A program made the position numbers and the translations under genes. Positions 44,875 to 56,400 of a DNA stretch of 64,000 bases are shown here, piece after piece; position 1 is the first letter of the stretch, and every line of letters begins with the position of its first letter. The DNA comes from Seiridium cupressi (lineage: Eukaryota; Ascomycota; Sordariomycetes; Amphisphaeriales; Sporocadaceae): the NCBI GenBank assembly GCA_036674765.1, contig JARVKI010000017.1:124001-188000 (forward strand), in the 5' to 3' direction. The notes beneath the pieces are model-generated. The model searched no databases and had not been told where the DNA came from. It saw only the letters and a list, made by a program, of their open reading frames with translations.

Positions 44875-45154
44875 TCGCCAGGACCCGCTATGATGAAGCG
44901 GAACCAGTCCGGTGAACAGCGGAAGTTAGTGTTTCACCGCTCCCTCACCGAGGTGAGCCCAAGGCCTGGTGCTAGAACGGCCCCACTAAAAAAAGCAAAG
45001 AAAGAATGCGACCTTCCATCCCAGGGAGCTCAAGTAATACAATTTAGCCGCCCAGAGACTCACGTGGGGGTTCTCTTTTCTTCAGCAACTCTGGATCTCA
45101 CGTCGCACGGGCTGAAGATTCATCACTGCTCCCTGCACATGTGCGTGCCAGAAG
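44875..45154. promoter_or_regulatory. Divergent promoter between thioesterase and nucleolar-protein genes
   Basis: Only 280 bp lie between two diverging start codons, so this stretch must contain both promoters. No TATA box is evident, as is usual for housekeeping pairs. Confidence 0.5.
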
Positions 45155-47026
45155 ATGGCACTTGTTTCTCCTGCGAAAACGACTCTCAAATCCGACAGCG
45201 AAGGATACACAAGACTTCACATCACGCCCCTCGACGCAGACCTTCTGAAGGTCGTCGTGCCCGCTGCAGTCCTGCCACAAGCCCGCAACATCTCCTACCA
45301 CACCATCGAGACGTTCCCCGACAGGCGCTACGGCTTTGTCGACCTGCCAACCGCAGACGCGGATAAACTGCGGAAGAAACTCAACGGCGCGACACTGAAA
45401 GGCACCAAGGTGCGCATAGAACAGGCGCGCCCCGAGTCCATACCACAGCCTGCAGGCGTCATGGAAGAGGCTAAGACGAAGAAGCCCAAGAAGGAGAAGA
45501 GGTCCAAGGACAAGAGCGAGAAATCCAAGAAGCGGAAGTGGGAGGCCGAGGTGGTAGAGGGTGTTGCGATCGAGGACCGCAAGATCAAGCGCGGCTGGAC
45601 GGTCACAGAGAGCGACAAGATCCAGGAGAAGCGAAAGGAGAAGAGCAAGAAGAGCAAAGACGGTGAAGGCAAAAGGGAAAAGAAGGAGAAGAAGAGGGAG
45701 GTCAAATCCAAGTACACAGACAGCCCCGAATGCCTATTCAAGCAAAAGCTACCCGAGGTGCCGAGTACAAAGAAGACTGAAGAGGACGCGGACGATGAGC
45801 CAAAGCGCAAGAAGAAGAGAAACGACCGTCTCGTTGTAGTGCATGAGTTTGAGAAAACGGACAAGTACCCAACATTCTTGAAGTCGACCACTGATTCAAC
45901 GGCACCGAAACCCTTGACTTTCGAGGACGGCAAAGGATGGGTGGATGATGAGGGCAATGTTGTCGAGGGTGCGAAGAGCAAGAGACCAGCGTTCTTGTCA
46001 AAATCCAAGGCATCCACGAAGGAAGCCCCCAAGCCTGTGCCCGACGAAGATGACGACACGAGTAGTAGTGGGTCATCTTCAGAGAGCGAAGCAGACGAGG
46101 GAGCAGAAGTCGCAATAACCTCAAACCCATCCCAGAAGGTGGCAGTAAAGGCGACTGCGGTGGCAAATAAGCCCACTCCGGTGCCGGAAGAAGACGACAC
46201 AAGCAGCAGTGACTCTTCCTCAGACGATGAGCCGGTACATGTATCTGCTCCAGCAAAGGCGAAACCAATACAGGAGACTCAGAGCAAGTTCAAGACAACG
46301 CAAGACGACGACGACGACGACGACGACGAGACAAGCAGCAGTGGCTCATCTTCAGACGTGGATGATGAGACTGCCGCGCCTGCTCGAAAAGAGGAGAGCA
46401 AATTGAAGCTAGACACGCAGCCTCTGGCCAGCCCCGTGTCTGCGCTTAAGAATGATTCCTCGCGACCCAAATCATCCAGCTCAGCCACAAGCCTCACCAT
46501 AAAAATCCCGCCGATCACTCCGGCACCAACCAAAGTCCATCCCCTCGAAGCCTTATACAAGCGACCAGCAGGGGCCGATGCCGATGCCGCAAATGGCGGC
46601 GGGTTCAGTTTCTTTGGGAATGAAGACGACATTGAGGATGACGATAACAACACCGCTCCGTCTGGAAGTCAAGTTCCAATGACACCCTTCAGCAAGCAGG
46701 ACTACGATTTCCGAAATCTCCGTAGTGCTGCGCCGACTCCCGATACTGCGCATCCAAGCCGGTCTTATAATTTGTGGTCCAGGTCAGCCACCGGTGAGGA
46801 TACCCTTGAAGAGGAAGACGAGGAGCTGGAGGCTGGCGACGACGTTGTCATGGCCGAGGCCACCGCCTCGAACGCCGCGGACAAATCTGATTCCAATAGC
46901 GAGTTCCAGAACTGGTTCTGGGAGCACCGTGGCGATCTCAATCGCTCATGGAAGAAGCGGAGAAAGACGGCCAGCAAGGAGAAGCGGAACCGAGAGAACC
47001 GTGCTAGAGCCGCAAGAGCGATTTGA
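45155..47026 (+). CDS. RRM-containing nucleolar protein, NOP8-like
   Basis: An intronless 623-codon frame. The N-terminal 90 residues form an RRM-like fold (TRLHITPLDADLLKVVVP ... DRRYGFVDLPTADADKLRKKLNGATLKGTKVRIEQARP). Long Lys/Glu-rich basic runs (about 105-200), several Ser/Asp/Glu-rich acidic patches (DDDTSSSGSSSES, DDTSSSDSSSDDE and a run of eight Asp) and a basic C-terminus (FQNWFWEHRGDLNRSWKKRRKTA) follow. This layout matches the fungal NOP8 group, nucleolar factors for 60S subunit assembly, and the acidic Ser tracts recall SRP40/NOPP140. The alternating acidic and basic blocks produce long spurious frames on the minus strand. The name is an inference from layout. Confidence 0.72.
   Translation: MALVSPAKTTLKSDSEGYTRLHITPLDADLLKVVVPAAVLPQARNISYHTIETFPDRRYGFVDLPTADADKLRKKLNGATLKGTKVRIEQARPESIPQPAGVMEEAKTKKPKKEKRSKDKSEKSKKRKWEAEVVEGVAIEDRKIKRGWTVTESDKIQEKRKEKSKKSKDGEGKREKKEKKREVKSKYTDSPECLFKQKLPEVPSTKKTEEDADDEPKRKKKRNDRLVVVHEFEKTDKYPTFLKSTTDSTAPKPLTFEDGKGWVDDEGNVVEGAKSKRPAFLSKSKASTKEAPKPVPDEDDDTSSSGSSSESEADEGAEVAITSNPSQKVAVKATAVANKPTPVPEEDDTSSSDSSSDDEPVHVSAPAKAKPIQETQSKFKTTQDDDDDDDDETSSSGSSSDVDDETAAPARKEESKLKLDTQPLASPVSALKNDSSRPKSSSSATSLTIKIPPITPAPTKVHPLEALYKRPAGADADAANGGGFSFFGNEDDIEDDDNNTAPSGSQVPMTPFSKQDYDFRNLRSAAPTPDTAHPSRSYNLWSRSATGEDTLEEEDEELEAGDDVVMAEATASNAADKSDSNSEFQNWFWEHRGDLNRSWKKRRKTASKEKRNRENRARAARAI
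46305..46328 (+). repeat. GAC trinucleotide run inside the nucleolar-protein gene
   Basis: About eight GAC units in frame code for a run of eight Asp in the acidic region. Replication slippage could change its length without shifting the frame. Confidence 0.85.
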
Positions 47027-47880
47027 AGTGATATATAGAATGCCAAAAGAATGTTATGCGAGAAGAGTTACGATCACGTCAGTACCCTGTTTCATTCAGA
47101 CGATATCAACAACTACCCATCATGATTCCATTGTCGTTTAGCACTCTTGATCCTATCAGATCGTAGGCCGCCCTTGTCTATATTATCTATGCCCCGTTCC
47201 AGCGGGGTTCCTATTATATGGGCTGTGCCTGTTGTCGATTCCTGCCCTTCCTGACACTGCAACACCCCAAGGCGTCCCCTGTCAAATCCAGGTTCGCGAA
47301 CTGTGGGAGCTGTGCAAGTTTGTTAAATATTATATTTGTCGTCACAACAACGAAGCCAATGCCATCCAGACGCCCTAACGCCAACTTGTGAATCCAGATC
47401 TATGGGTATCGAGAGAGAAAAGAAAATGAAGGAGAAATGGGTCTCATGGGGGGAAGATTATGGAATCGCTCTGTCCGTCGTGATGTACAAGTGAGCGTAG
47501 ACAAGAGTTGCGAAGCAGGTCTGCAGAAATAGTCCGTCCAGCGCCACGGTGAGTCAATCGTCATTGAGAAATGTCTCCTCAGCTCGCTCCGAAAATGAGT
47601 GAACAGCCGAGGTATTACATCCTGTACCAAAGAAGGGAAGAACCAGATCCATGAAGAAAGAGCAGTGACCCGATATACGGGATCTAAAGATACACGCAGC
47701 GCATCCGAAACGATGCAGCCGCAAGTGACAGAAACCAAGGACGAAGATCAAAATTCTCAAGTATCATGACATGACAGACACGCAATGCTCCCCACGTTCG
47801 GCATCACAAGCTAGGGGACCTTGAAGCAAGGTTTCATCCCAACACCACATGTCGTATAGAAAAGCGCGGAGACCAGGAAT
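47027..47880. other. Convergent 3' spacer
   Basis: About 850 bp between the stops of two converging genes. The short minus-strand frames (47400-47760) match nothing. It probably holds both 3' UTRs. Confidence 0.5.
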
Positions 47881-50421
47881 TTAGCGCATCTCATACTCAG
47901 ATGCCTGAGATTGGGACACTCGTCGGCCTGTCAGGAGTGAGGAGCGCGTGCCAGCCTCGGATCTTTCCTCGATGGGTGTCATTGTCGTCATTCGAGTAGC
48001 CAGACCATCACGAATACTCCAATCCGTCTTCATGCCTGTATCGACAGTGAGGACACGATCATCGCTCTTCTGCGAGTTTGGTGTGCCGGCCTCGGTAACG
48101 ATGGGACGAAGCGAAGTCAAGACGGGATGCGAGTGCAGTGCGTCCTGGCGGCGGCCCAGCGACTCGGGAGAATAGGCACGAGTGATCGGCTCGTTGCTGA
48201 TGCGAGCACCGGGCTCGGAAGCGTACGAGGAGATCAGAGAGGCAATGGTGCTCTTGGTGTTCGAGGTCGTGACAGAAGGTGACAGGTGCTGAGGCGCCTC
48301 GGAGGACAGATCGGCCATGGCGAGAGAGTGAGGGATGTAGCTCTGCTTCTGCTTGGGCATGGAGACCATTGACATCTCCTCGGCGGAAAGGATTGTTGTA
48401 GGGTCAGATCTCGAATGGGCTGCAGGGGACGAGGACCGCTTTGAGATGATGGGCTTCTCGGTTCCCTCAGACTCGTATGTCTCGGCCGTCCCAACGGACG
48501 ATGACATGCTGGGTGTTGTCGGCTTGTCCGGGTGACGCATTAAAGAGTCAGAGCGCGCGATTCCGATGAGACTGGCGCGAGGGTACTGGATCTGTGTCAT
48601 GTTTTGACCAACGCGCTGGCTATTTGGGCCTGCAATAGTGCTGGGCATCTCGTCATGGCTGTTTATGTGGCGAAAGCCACCATCGCCAAAAGCGGTTTGC
48701 TCTTGGTTTGCCTGGATATTACAACCGTCTTGGGTGGCCGACTTGATAATATCTCGAGCAAGTTTTCTCTGGTCACCACGATGAGAGAAGTTTCGTTGCG
48801 TTCCAGAGTGAAGTTCAAACCATTCTTCGTTTCGCTGCTCGGCGCGGTGGGCGCGAATAAGTCGGTTACTGACACGACGGGTGTAGCGAATCGCCAAGGC
48901 CAGACCGAGGATGATGAAGAAAATAATAGACACAATTAGCCAGGCAATGATCCCGGCATCCACGTCTAGACCTTGGTGAGAGTCCAGGGTGATTACAGTG
49001 ACAGCCGCGCCTGTCGAGATGAAAGCAACCTCGGCTAGGGTCGCGAGAGCCCAATATATCACTCGTTCTGGCGACAGCTTGAAGAAGAACGTCTCCATAC
49101 GAACCCCTGTGTACTCGCGAACCATACGACTGGTCAGACGATGAGCGTACAAGCAAGCAAAGATCACTCCGAAAACCACGGCACCGGCGAGGGAGAGCAC
49201 CAGAGCGATGGTGGCACTACCGTCAATCTTCTCGTCGTTGTGATCGTTGCAAACCGCGATTGTGATAGAGGCCACCGTAATTGTGAGGCAAATCTGAGTC
49301 AATGCGGCCATGGCCCAGAAGAGAATTCTGTTTCCAGATGCTTTCGCTGTGTCTATATGAGCGTCACCGAGTTCAGCATTTCCAGGGGAATCTTTGCTGG
49401 ACGTCTGTTGCTGATAAACAGTCTCTTCTGAGCTGGGCGGAGACTGGAAACGGTTGACTGTCTTGCGAGCAGAAGGCCGAACGGAGGATTTATGACCGCA
49501 ATCAGCATCGAACATACTTGCATCGATTGGGGAGAATGCATTGGGTAGATGAACTGGTAATGAAGTTCTGTTACCAAGCCGTGACTCTGTACGAATGTCC
49601 ATCAAGATTCTGGAAGTTCTGCTAGGTTCGTCCCCATCAGCGTTATGGGTATTGTCGGACCCCCTAATGAACGCTGAAGAGCTCGAGCCGATTCCGCCTT
49701 CGTGGCGGAAATTGTACGGTTGGCTGATCTCAACGCCACGGTGGGAAGAACTCGAGTTCGCACTCTGGCTGAAGAAAGAACCAATGGTGGTCCAATCGCC
49801 GTGCGAAAGCTGTGAAACAAGACCACGCTTCTTCTGACTGCCTGAGGGCTGGTGATTGGCGAGTGTAGAGATGCTGCCTGATGGAGTAACATGCGAAAAA
49901 GCATTGTCACCGCGACGAGAAGTGATACGGGCCATGGCAGGGAGTTGAAGCATCTTTTTCGTCGGACTCTTGGAAGATGCTGCGCTGCTGGTACTCAGAG
50001 CGCGCTTCCGGTTGCGGCGAGAGGCAATGGGATCGGGTCGATTGACCGTCTTTGGTGAAATACGTTTGAACTTACGACTCTGCGACTTGGCGCGCTTGTT
50101 TCGCGGTCGTGAAGAAGTGCAACTCTTGGACGAATCGGAGCGACTACCGTCATCAGAGCCAGCAAGGGGCCAGCCTCCAGGAGCAGGCGCAGAGGAAGGC
50201 GTTGGTGACTTCGGGCGCGGAAAAGGTGTGACAGAGCGGTTGACCTCATTAGGATCGAGAGTAGCATAATCTAGAGGCCCATCGGCACTGAGGTCAGAAA
50301 CAGCATCATGGTCACCTCTGACGTCTTGGACACCGTGATTGCTGATTTGGCCAGAGGCTGGTCGAATGACAATTCGGACGTCCTGTGAGGACATGGCGAT
50401 GGTTGGGAGTTCCGTCTGCAT
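47881..50421 (-). CDS. Large four-TM membrane protein of unknown function
   Basis: An intronless 846-codon frame. Residues 1-375 are low complexity, Ser/Arg/Pro-rich, with basic clusters (RPRNKRAKSQSRKFKR). Four hydrophobic helices lie between about 380 and 520 in two pairs. These are ILFWAMAALTQICLTITVAS, ALVLSLAGAVVFGVIFACLY, VIYWALATLAEVAFISTGAA and IIAWLIVSIIFFIILGLALA. Helices 1 and 3 resemble each other (xxxWAxAxLxxxxxxxxxA), suggesting an internal duplication. The C-terminal half is again Ser/Thr-rich, with many SP/TP sites that kinases could phosphorylate. A second Met at 10 (MSSQDVRIVIRPASG) could be the true start. I do not know the family. Both termini are probably cytoplasmic. Confidence 0.66.
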   Translation of the reverse strand: MQTELPTIAMSSQDVRIVIRPASGQISNHGVQDVRGDHDAVSDLSADGPLDYATLDPNEVNRSVTPFPRPKSPTPSSAPAPGGWPLAGSDDGSRSDSSKSCTSSRPRNKRAKSQSRKFKRISPKTVNRPDPIASRRNRKRALSTSSAASSKSPTKKMLQLPAMARITSRRGDNAFSHVTPSGSISTLANHQPSGSQKKRGLVSQLSHGDWTTIGSFFSQSANSSSSHRGVEISQPYNFRHEGGIGSSSSAFIRGSDNTHNADGDEPSRTSRILMDIRTESRLGNRTSLPVHLPNAFSPIDASMFDADCGHKSSVRPSARKTVNRFQSPPSSEETVYQQQTSSKDSPGNAELGDAHIDTAKASGNRILFWAMAALTQICLTITVASITIAVCNDHNDEKIDGSATIALVLSLAGAVVFGVIFACLYAHRLTSRMVREYTGVRMETFFFKLSPERVIYWALATLAEVAFISTGAAVTVITLDSHQGLDVDAGIIAWLIVSIIFFIILGLALAIRYTRRVSNRLIRAHRAEQRNEEWFELHSGTQRNFSHRGDQRKLARDIIKSATQDGCNIQANQEQTAFGDGGFRHINSHDEMPSTIAGPNSQRVGQNMTQIQYPRASLIGIARSDSLMRHPDKPTTPSMSSSVGTAETYESEGTEKPIISKRSSSPAAHSRSDPTTILSAEEMSMVSMPKQKQSYIPHSLAMADLSSEAPQHLSPSVTTSNTKSTIASLISSYASEPGARISNEPITRAYSPESLGRRQDALHSHPVLTSLRPIVTEAGTPNSQKSDDRVLTVDTGMKTDWSIRDGLATRMTTMTPIEERSEAGTRSSLLTGRRVSQSQASEYEMR

Positions 50422-53400
50422 AGATTGTTAGCACCTCTTCGGGCACTGAAAGGGAAAATATGTATGGCTTGATTTCATGCTGAATTGAACATACCAGCTT
50501 AGCAAAGTCATAGGAGTTGTAGATCGGGTCACGCGTCGTGGCGACGTAGTGTAGCTTGTTGAAGAAGGAGCTCTAGATTGTTCGGCGGGCGCGTCTACCA
50601 AGCCAAGGTTAGTGGGACCGAGTCCTCCAACTCAAATTTTCTGGATGAAAAGACTCGACTCACTGTCACCCAGATCAACGAGTGTAGTAGGGAGAGGAGA
50701 ATGGCGTTGATGTAAAATCATTCTCAAGCCGCGAGAGAACTAGGTTGAGGATGGAGGGGAGTGGTGTCGCGATGAAGCTTGACTCTTGACGGGGGAGATT
50801 ATTTGTACCTGCCTCCGCTGCGCTCGCTGCGGCTGATGAATGATGCCAATAAACGGGGATCTTTGCTAGGATCGTGAACTAATGCGATGTCGCGGGTCCG
50901 CGACGCGGTGCTGGAGTAATCAAAGTAATCGCAGGATATTATCGAGGTTACAAAATCGAGGCCCCAGGCCGTCTCTGCCGAATGACGGGCCTACAAAAGT
51001 AAATGCTGACAATTTGGTGTAATGGTGAATAGAAAATAATGATGTTCGACGATGGTTGGTCTGGTTTGCTTTAGCCGGGCACCAAAAAGGCTGTTCTGAA
51101 TGCTTCAATGAGTGCAAGTCTGTGCCAGGCTTGGTCATTGAATAAAGATATACGTCCGGCGAGTGGGATATGTGAACACCGGGCAACCACCAGTAGTCAC
51201 CCATAGCAACAGCAGCCTTGGGATTGGCAGTTTGCTGCTTCAACACTGCACAAATTTACAGGACATTGCAGGTGATTCAGACGAACTATTGACATCTTTC
51301 GCCTTGTTCCTATGCCACCATCGCCCGGACCAGACTTCACTTCCACAGCCTAGCATGGCTTGAACAAGTGTGGAAGAGACTTGAAATCTTTCCCATACAA
51401 TTAAATTTGATAAAAGAGCTCTTGGAAATTTGAGAGAAGAAAATCTAGAAGCTGTTGTCTTACCTTCTTCTTAAAAGTCAATGTGAATTGTACTAAGGAG
51501 GTCCTTGATAACACCACTACTTCCTCGTTGCGTTGCAAGACTCGCTAGCAGACGAGTAATTGTTCACCGATATGTAGCAAATCTCTTTTCGGTGTAATAA
51601 GGATTTCTTGACATTTCTCTATTTTTAATAGGCAGTTACACTTATGCTATTGACCGACAAAGTTCGTGGCTAGGACACCGAGTGGCGGTGCAACGAAATG
51701 AATAGATTGAAGCTCCCTATTTAACGTAACGGGCAGAAGAAATTACGCTTTATGATGTTAAGACGTTTCGTCCCATATTGTATTGGAACGGGCTGTAATC
51801 TGGCGCTTCTGTGCACACACATGCATCCATCTTCCCAGGCCTTGTGTTTATCAAATCAAAACACATTCTATTGGCAATGCTATTTCAAAATCTTTTCTCC
51901 CTAGTTGTGACTACGCACAACGGGTAGTCTTCTACTTTTCTCAATCACAGAGTCAAGTACCCGCCAATCCATAATACAAAAGTGGCAGTGCATCTAGCTT
52001 GGGTATGCATCAGTTCTTCCCTGGACATGATATGTCGAAACCTTTATGCCTCCCTGGTTAGACAGGATGCAGCTACACCGGGAGTGCAGTCACCGCCCAC
52101 AAACATTCATCTTGACACCCAGCGAGCCAAGATGAGGATCATACGAGCTCAACACCATTCCCGAAGACCGCAGCGTCCACTTACAGCATATTTACCCACA
52201 ATGGGCTCACCGCAACGTTCCAGTGACTGATCGAATATGCGGTTCCTATATGCAGCTTGAGCCACAAAAAGCTGACTGAGGCTAATGCAACGTCCGGCAA
52301 CCGCCAGTCATACCAGGGAGCTGACCGGCCGCGCTTGTCAGCCTCGCGATACGGCAAGTCATCATTATCCACTGCATTCTACTTGTCGGCTAAGGCGGCT
52401 GCCCACATCCCGAGAGCTGCAAAGAGAGTCCTGTACGACCTAAGAATAGTCGGCCGTGTCTTCAGGCAGATAGCGCACAACCCAACCCCACAGGTGATGC
52501 AACTACGGACCATTCCACTTGTGTTCAGCTCTCACGGGCCCGGGATCTGGGATTCACGAGGGAGCGAATAGGCCAGCGCTCCAGCTAAAGCATTTGGCCC
52601 CCTACATTGTACGTGACGCTTGTTGTTGGGGGTGGGTGGAACACAGCCGCTAACAATGCCGATGAGACGGCCGCTAGTTGATAACCCACCGTACATTGTA
52701 TTGGCACGTCCCACCACTTGTCGGTGACTCTGGTCAATAACGTGCGAACACGAAGATCAGCCGACATCATAGAAACTAACGTGCTTACTCTACAACCTGT
52801 AGCCGCTCGTTGCCCTCATTTGCTGCCGTACGGCGTGTGGACTCGGGCATCAAAATATCATGTGACAATGTAAGACGGGGTAGGGCTGAGTCGATGGAGA
52901 GGGTGATGTGGTAGCCAAGCGAGGTGGACTCCATGGGCGAAAAGACGAATGTTGCTTGTAAGAATCTTACAAAGGTGTGATCCAGTAGTAGTAGTTGTAG
53001 CCGGACAAGCGAGGCTTGAAAGATAATGATAAGGAATCCAAGGCTTTCTTAAGTACTGAGTCATCATAGATCTAGAGTGATGACCTTGTCAGCTTACCGC
53101 CCCAGCCAGAGCACCATCAGCCCGGTACCCCGGATCAGCGAAAGGACTAAGGCAGCCATCCCTTTGTCATCCGCGTGTTCCCTGGGGTTGCGGCTGGGTG
53201 CAACCTCGTGTTACGAGATACTCAAAATGCAATGTCGTCTTACTTGCAACAGGCACAGGGTCGATTGAGGTTCTAGGGATTCAAAGGAGCCGTACACTCA
53301 GCCACAAATACCCTTGGATCATGGCCCAGACAACCTGTCCAGCCACCAGCTGAACTTGCCATTCGAGCCCCTTTCCACATCATCGTCGATCTTACCTCCA

Positions 53401-56400
53401 AGGGGAATATTGATCGGAGCGGGAGGATCAGAGCTGCGTCTGTTGCATGATGGTGCTTTTTTCGAAACATCAGCCCTGGGGATTTTGAAATGAGGAACAA
53501 CGAGTGTGTATTCATGGGTCCGTCATGCCAACAGCACAGTCCTTGAGAGTACCGGATATCTAGCGCGAAAATGGTTATCCAGTGTAAGGAGACCTTTTGA
53601 TCCCGTGAGTATCTGATCACAACGCTTTAGTAGAGGCTCTCTGAAGCCAGGGCCTAGGATATTGCCACTTCAATCTGATAGCCAAAGCAGAAACCTTGAA
53701 GGCGAACAGCGCTCAAACCTGTCGTTGTTATGATACAGCAGGCTTACGTAGTTCCATGCCAAGGACCCGACACTGGAAGTATTACTGCATGTAAGCGCCA
53801 TCAATGTAGCTGTTGTGCGATGTCTTAAAGGCCCAAGCGAGAATCGAAGCGGAGGCGTGCGGCATCCTGGGGACACCCAATGGCCCTGTCAGATGCAAAG
53901 TTTTACGGTTTCTTACATATTGGGAATGAGTTTCCTCCCAACTGCATGTTGTGCAATCCGCATACAAGAAATTGTGCGAGTTTTCTCCTCCGACTTCCTT
54001 TAATGTCACAGCCGGGATCTTGGGCTGCCGAGGCTTCCGTGGAATAGTCATGGAAGGCTATGAGTTCCCGACGCAATAGTGCCTGGCAGGATGGTCATTT
54101 GCCATAGCTCTCGATCCTCGAACGGTACTACACCGCGAACGGAGCTCATGAGGTGGTGTCCTGGTCCCGTGGCTGCATATTGTGGCTTGCAGATATTGAG
54201 GTTCAGGTGAGACTTCGGAAACTTGCTGCGCCATGCATTGACTCGATGATTCCTCTTTGTGTATCACGAATGTGCAACACATGTCCTTCAAATTCATGGC
54301 AATTTCAAGCGTGGGAGTCACGGATGTTTGGTCGTGAATGTACGAATGCAAGAGACTGGGCGTGGTTGGATTGGCATCAATGCGTACTCATGACTCCTGA
54401 TCATCGCTCACGTCGGCGACTTTCGCTGGCTGTTGCCATTTTCATCGACGTTGAGCAGGGGTCTACCCGTGGTTGCAGTTCGATAAAGTTTAAAAGACAT
54501 TATATTACACGACTAGACCCACTGTCCACGTGTATGAGAGTATTACTCAAAATTAAGTGCCGCCTGAAAGCCATAGGGCATGCGGCTCTGCGATGAGCAA
54601 GATAGATTAACGTCGAATTGCCCAAATCGAGGTGCTCATAGAAGATCACTATGGGTCCAACAAGCAGAGGCGACCTAGCAATATTCTCCTCAGGGACAGG
54701 GATTATATAGGATGCGCCAGTAAATTGGGTATCACCAATCAGCTTCATCGTGGCCGCTTGGAAAGCAACGGCCACTAATCCATGCCGTGTCACCGCATGG
54801 CCAAATGCTTATTTTTCCGACTTCTCGAGAACTACCAGCTATGTATTCGCTCTTCGCATGGAAGCGAGGTCAATCCACAGGGCTAGAGCTAGTCAGATGG
54901 CCCTGTCGTGCACCATTCCAGAGCCAGGGGTAGGTAATAAGGTTAAGATGAGGCCTGGACAAGACCCTTGTTCTCCAATATTTCGCGACCTTGTCCATTA
55001 TCCGCCCCAGGTGCTTGGTATCAGGTAATATGTCGAAACGCCACTAGACGCCACACCTAGACGAGAACGTAAGAAACGTAATTAGAAACCAGAAGACAAC
55101 GCAGGATGCTTACACAAGCCGCTAGACCGGAGGAGCGAATCGACTAGGCTAGGCAACTGCAATGCGCCTTTGAACTTTACTGGTTTGTAACGGCTTTCTC
55201 GCGACTGCATGGGACATAAAGTTGGAGACCGGCATCGAGTGATATGTGATATGTGATGACAGAATGGCAGTTGTGGCCGTTGTGTCTTCGGATGCTGCCG
55301 TAAAAGCAAGGTCTGATCTTCCATGCTTCAAGTGAGGCGCTGTCGGCGCGTCAGATCCTAGCGCTTATCCGTGAGCCGATCGATCTGGTCGGAGTCGGGG
55401 ATTTTACAGCAAGAGAGGACCGAGCGTCCGATGGATAAGAAATGTCGTGCATGTACTGAAGTAGGCGGTGTAATCATCCGTCTCTCGAATGGAGCTCCTT
55501 GCATTCCATTGCACCTGGTTACAACGGCCATGAATGTGCTCTTGATAGGCTGCAAAGAGTGCAGCAGGAGCGAAAGTCTAAGAACAAGCCGCAATCTGGG
55601 CCCAAGATACACTGCCTATCAAATGGTGACAACAACTAGATGCTACTGCATGCAGTCAAATGGCAAAGCAAGTGACTATTGGAACTCGAGAAAGAATCAA
55701 GGAAATAAAAAAAAGCCTTTTCTGTATGTTGTTTTGCAGATCTCTCCGGTCTAGCGTTATTGTCTGGTGGTGCTAGACAGTTCGTTTTCTGCGAGCTCAT
55801 GGTGCCCAGTCCTTATTGGTAGAATAAGCGAGAACGAGCTGATCCGAAAGAAAGATGGTAACCACTGTTGGAAAGGCTGAAAAGTAGGGTAGACCACACG
55901 GGGCGCTATAATTAGCAAAGCGGAGGATCTGGGCACGCGTCTGGCAAATAGGCATAGGTAGTTTCTCGTCGTCCGAGTATCTCGTGTCAATATTATGAGT
56001 TCAAGCGATCGGCGAGGAAAAGCACAGATGAGCCCAGGCAGACACAAACCTTCGGACAAGCATGTCTCCATAAACACTGGTAAGATAGGCGATATGTAAA
56101 AGTCCTAACAGGGTTCGGAGATCGCATGCACATTGCAGGTTCACCTGAGGCTGGACTTCGCGCCCGGAACCAGTGCTATGACTGCAGGTGCTTCTGGCCC
56201 CGTGCTCAGAAAGACCTTGATGCAGTGCAGCAATCCGGACGATCCTGAGCACAGAGGCTGGCATGATGTTGCCCCGTTCCCTATTTTGCAATGCGTAATA
56301 CTGCAAGTGTTAGTCACCTAGAGCGTTGACTATTGACTTGTAAGTCGATGCAGGCAGGAGGAAACAAGGTGAGGTGCAAGTATGCGTGCCGCGTCATTTG

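Noticed and set aside
45328..46653. Long minus-strand frames (290 and 124 codons) opposite the NOP8-like gene
   Set aside because: They are mirror frames of Lys/Glu/Ser/Asp-rich codons, made almost only of Ser, Phe and Leu, with no domain.
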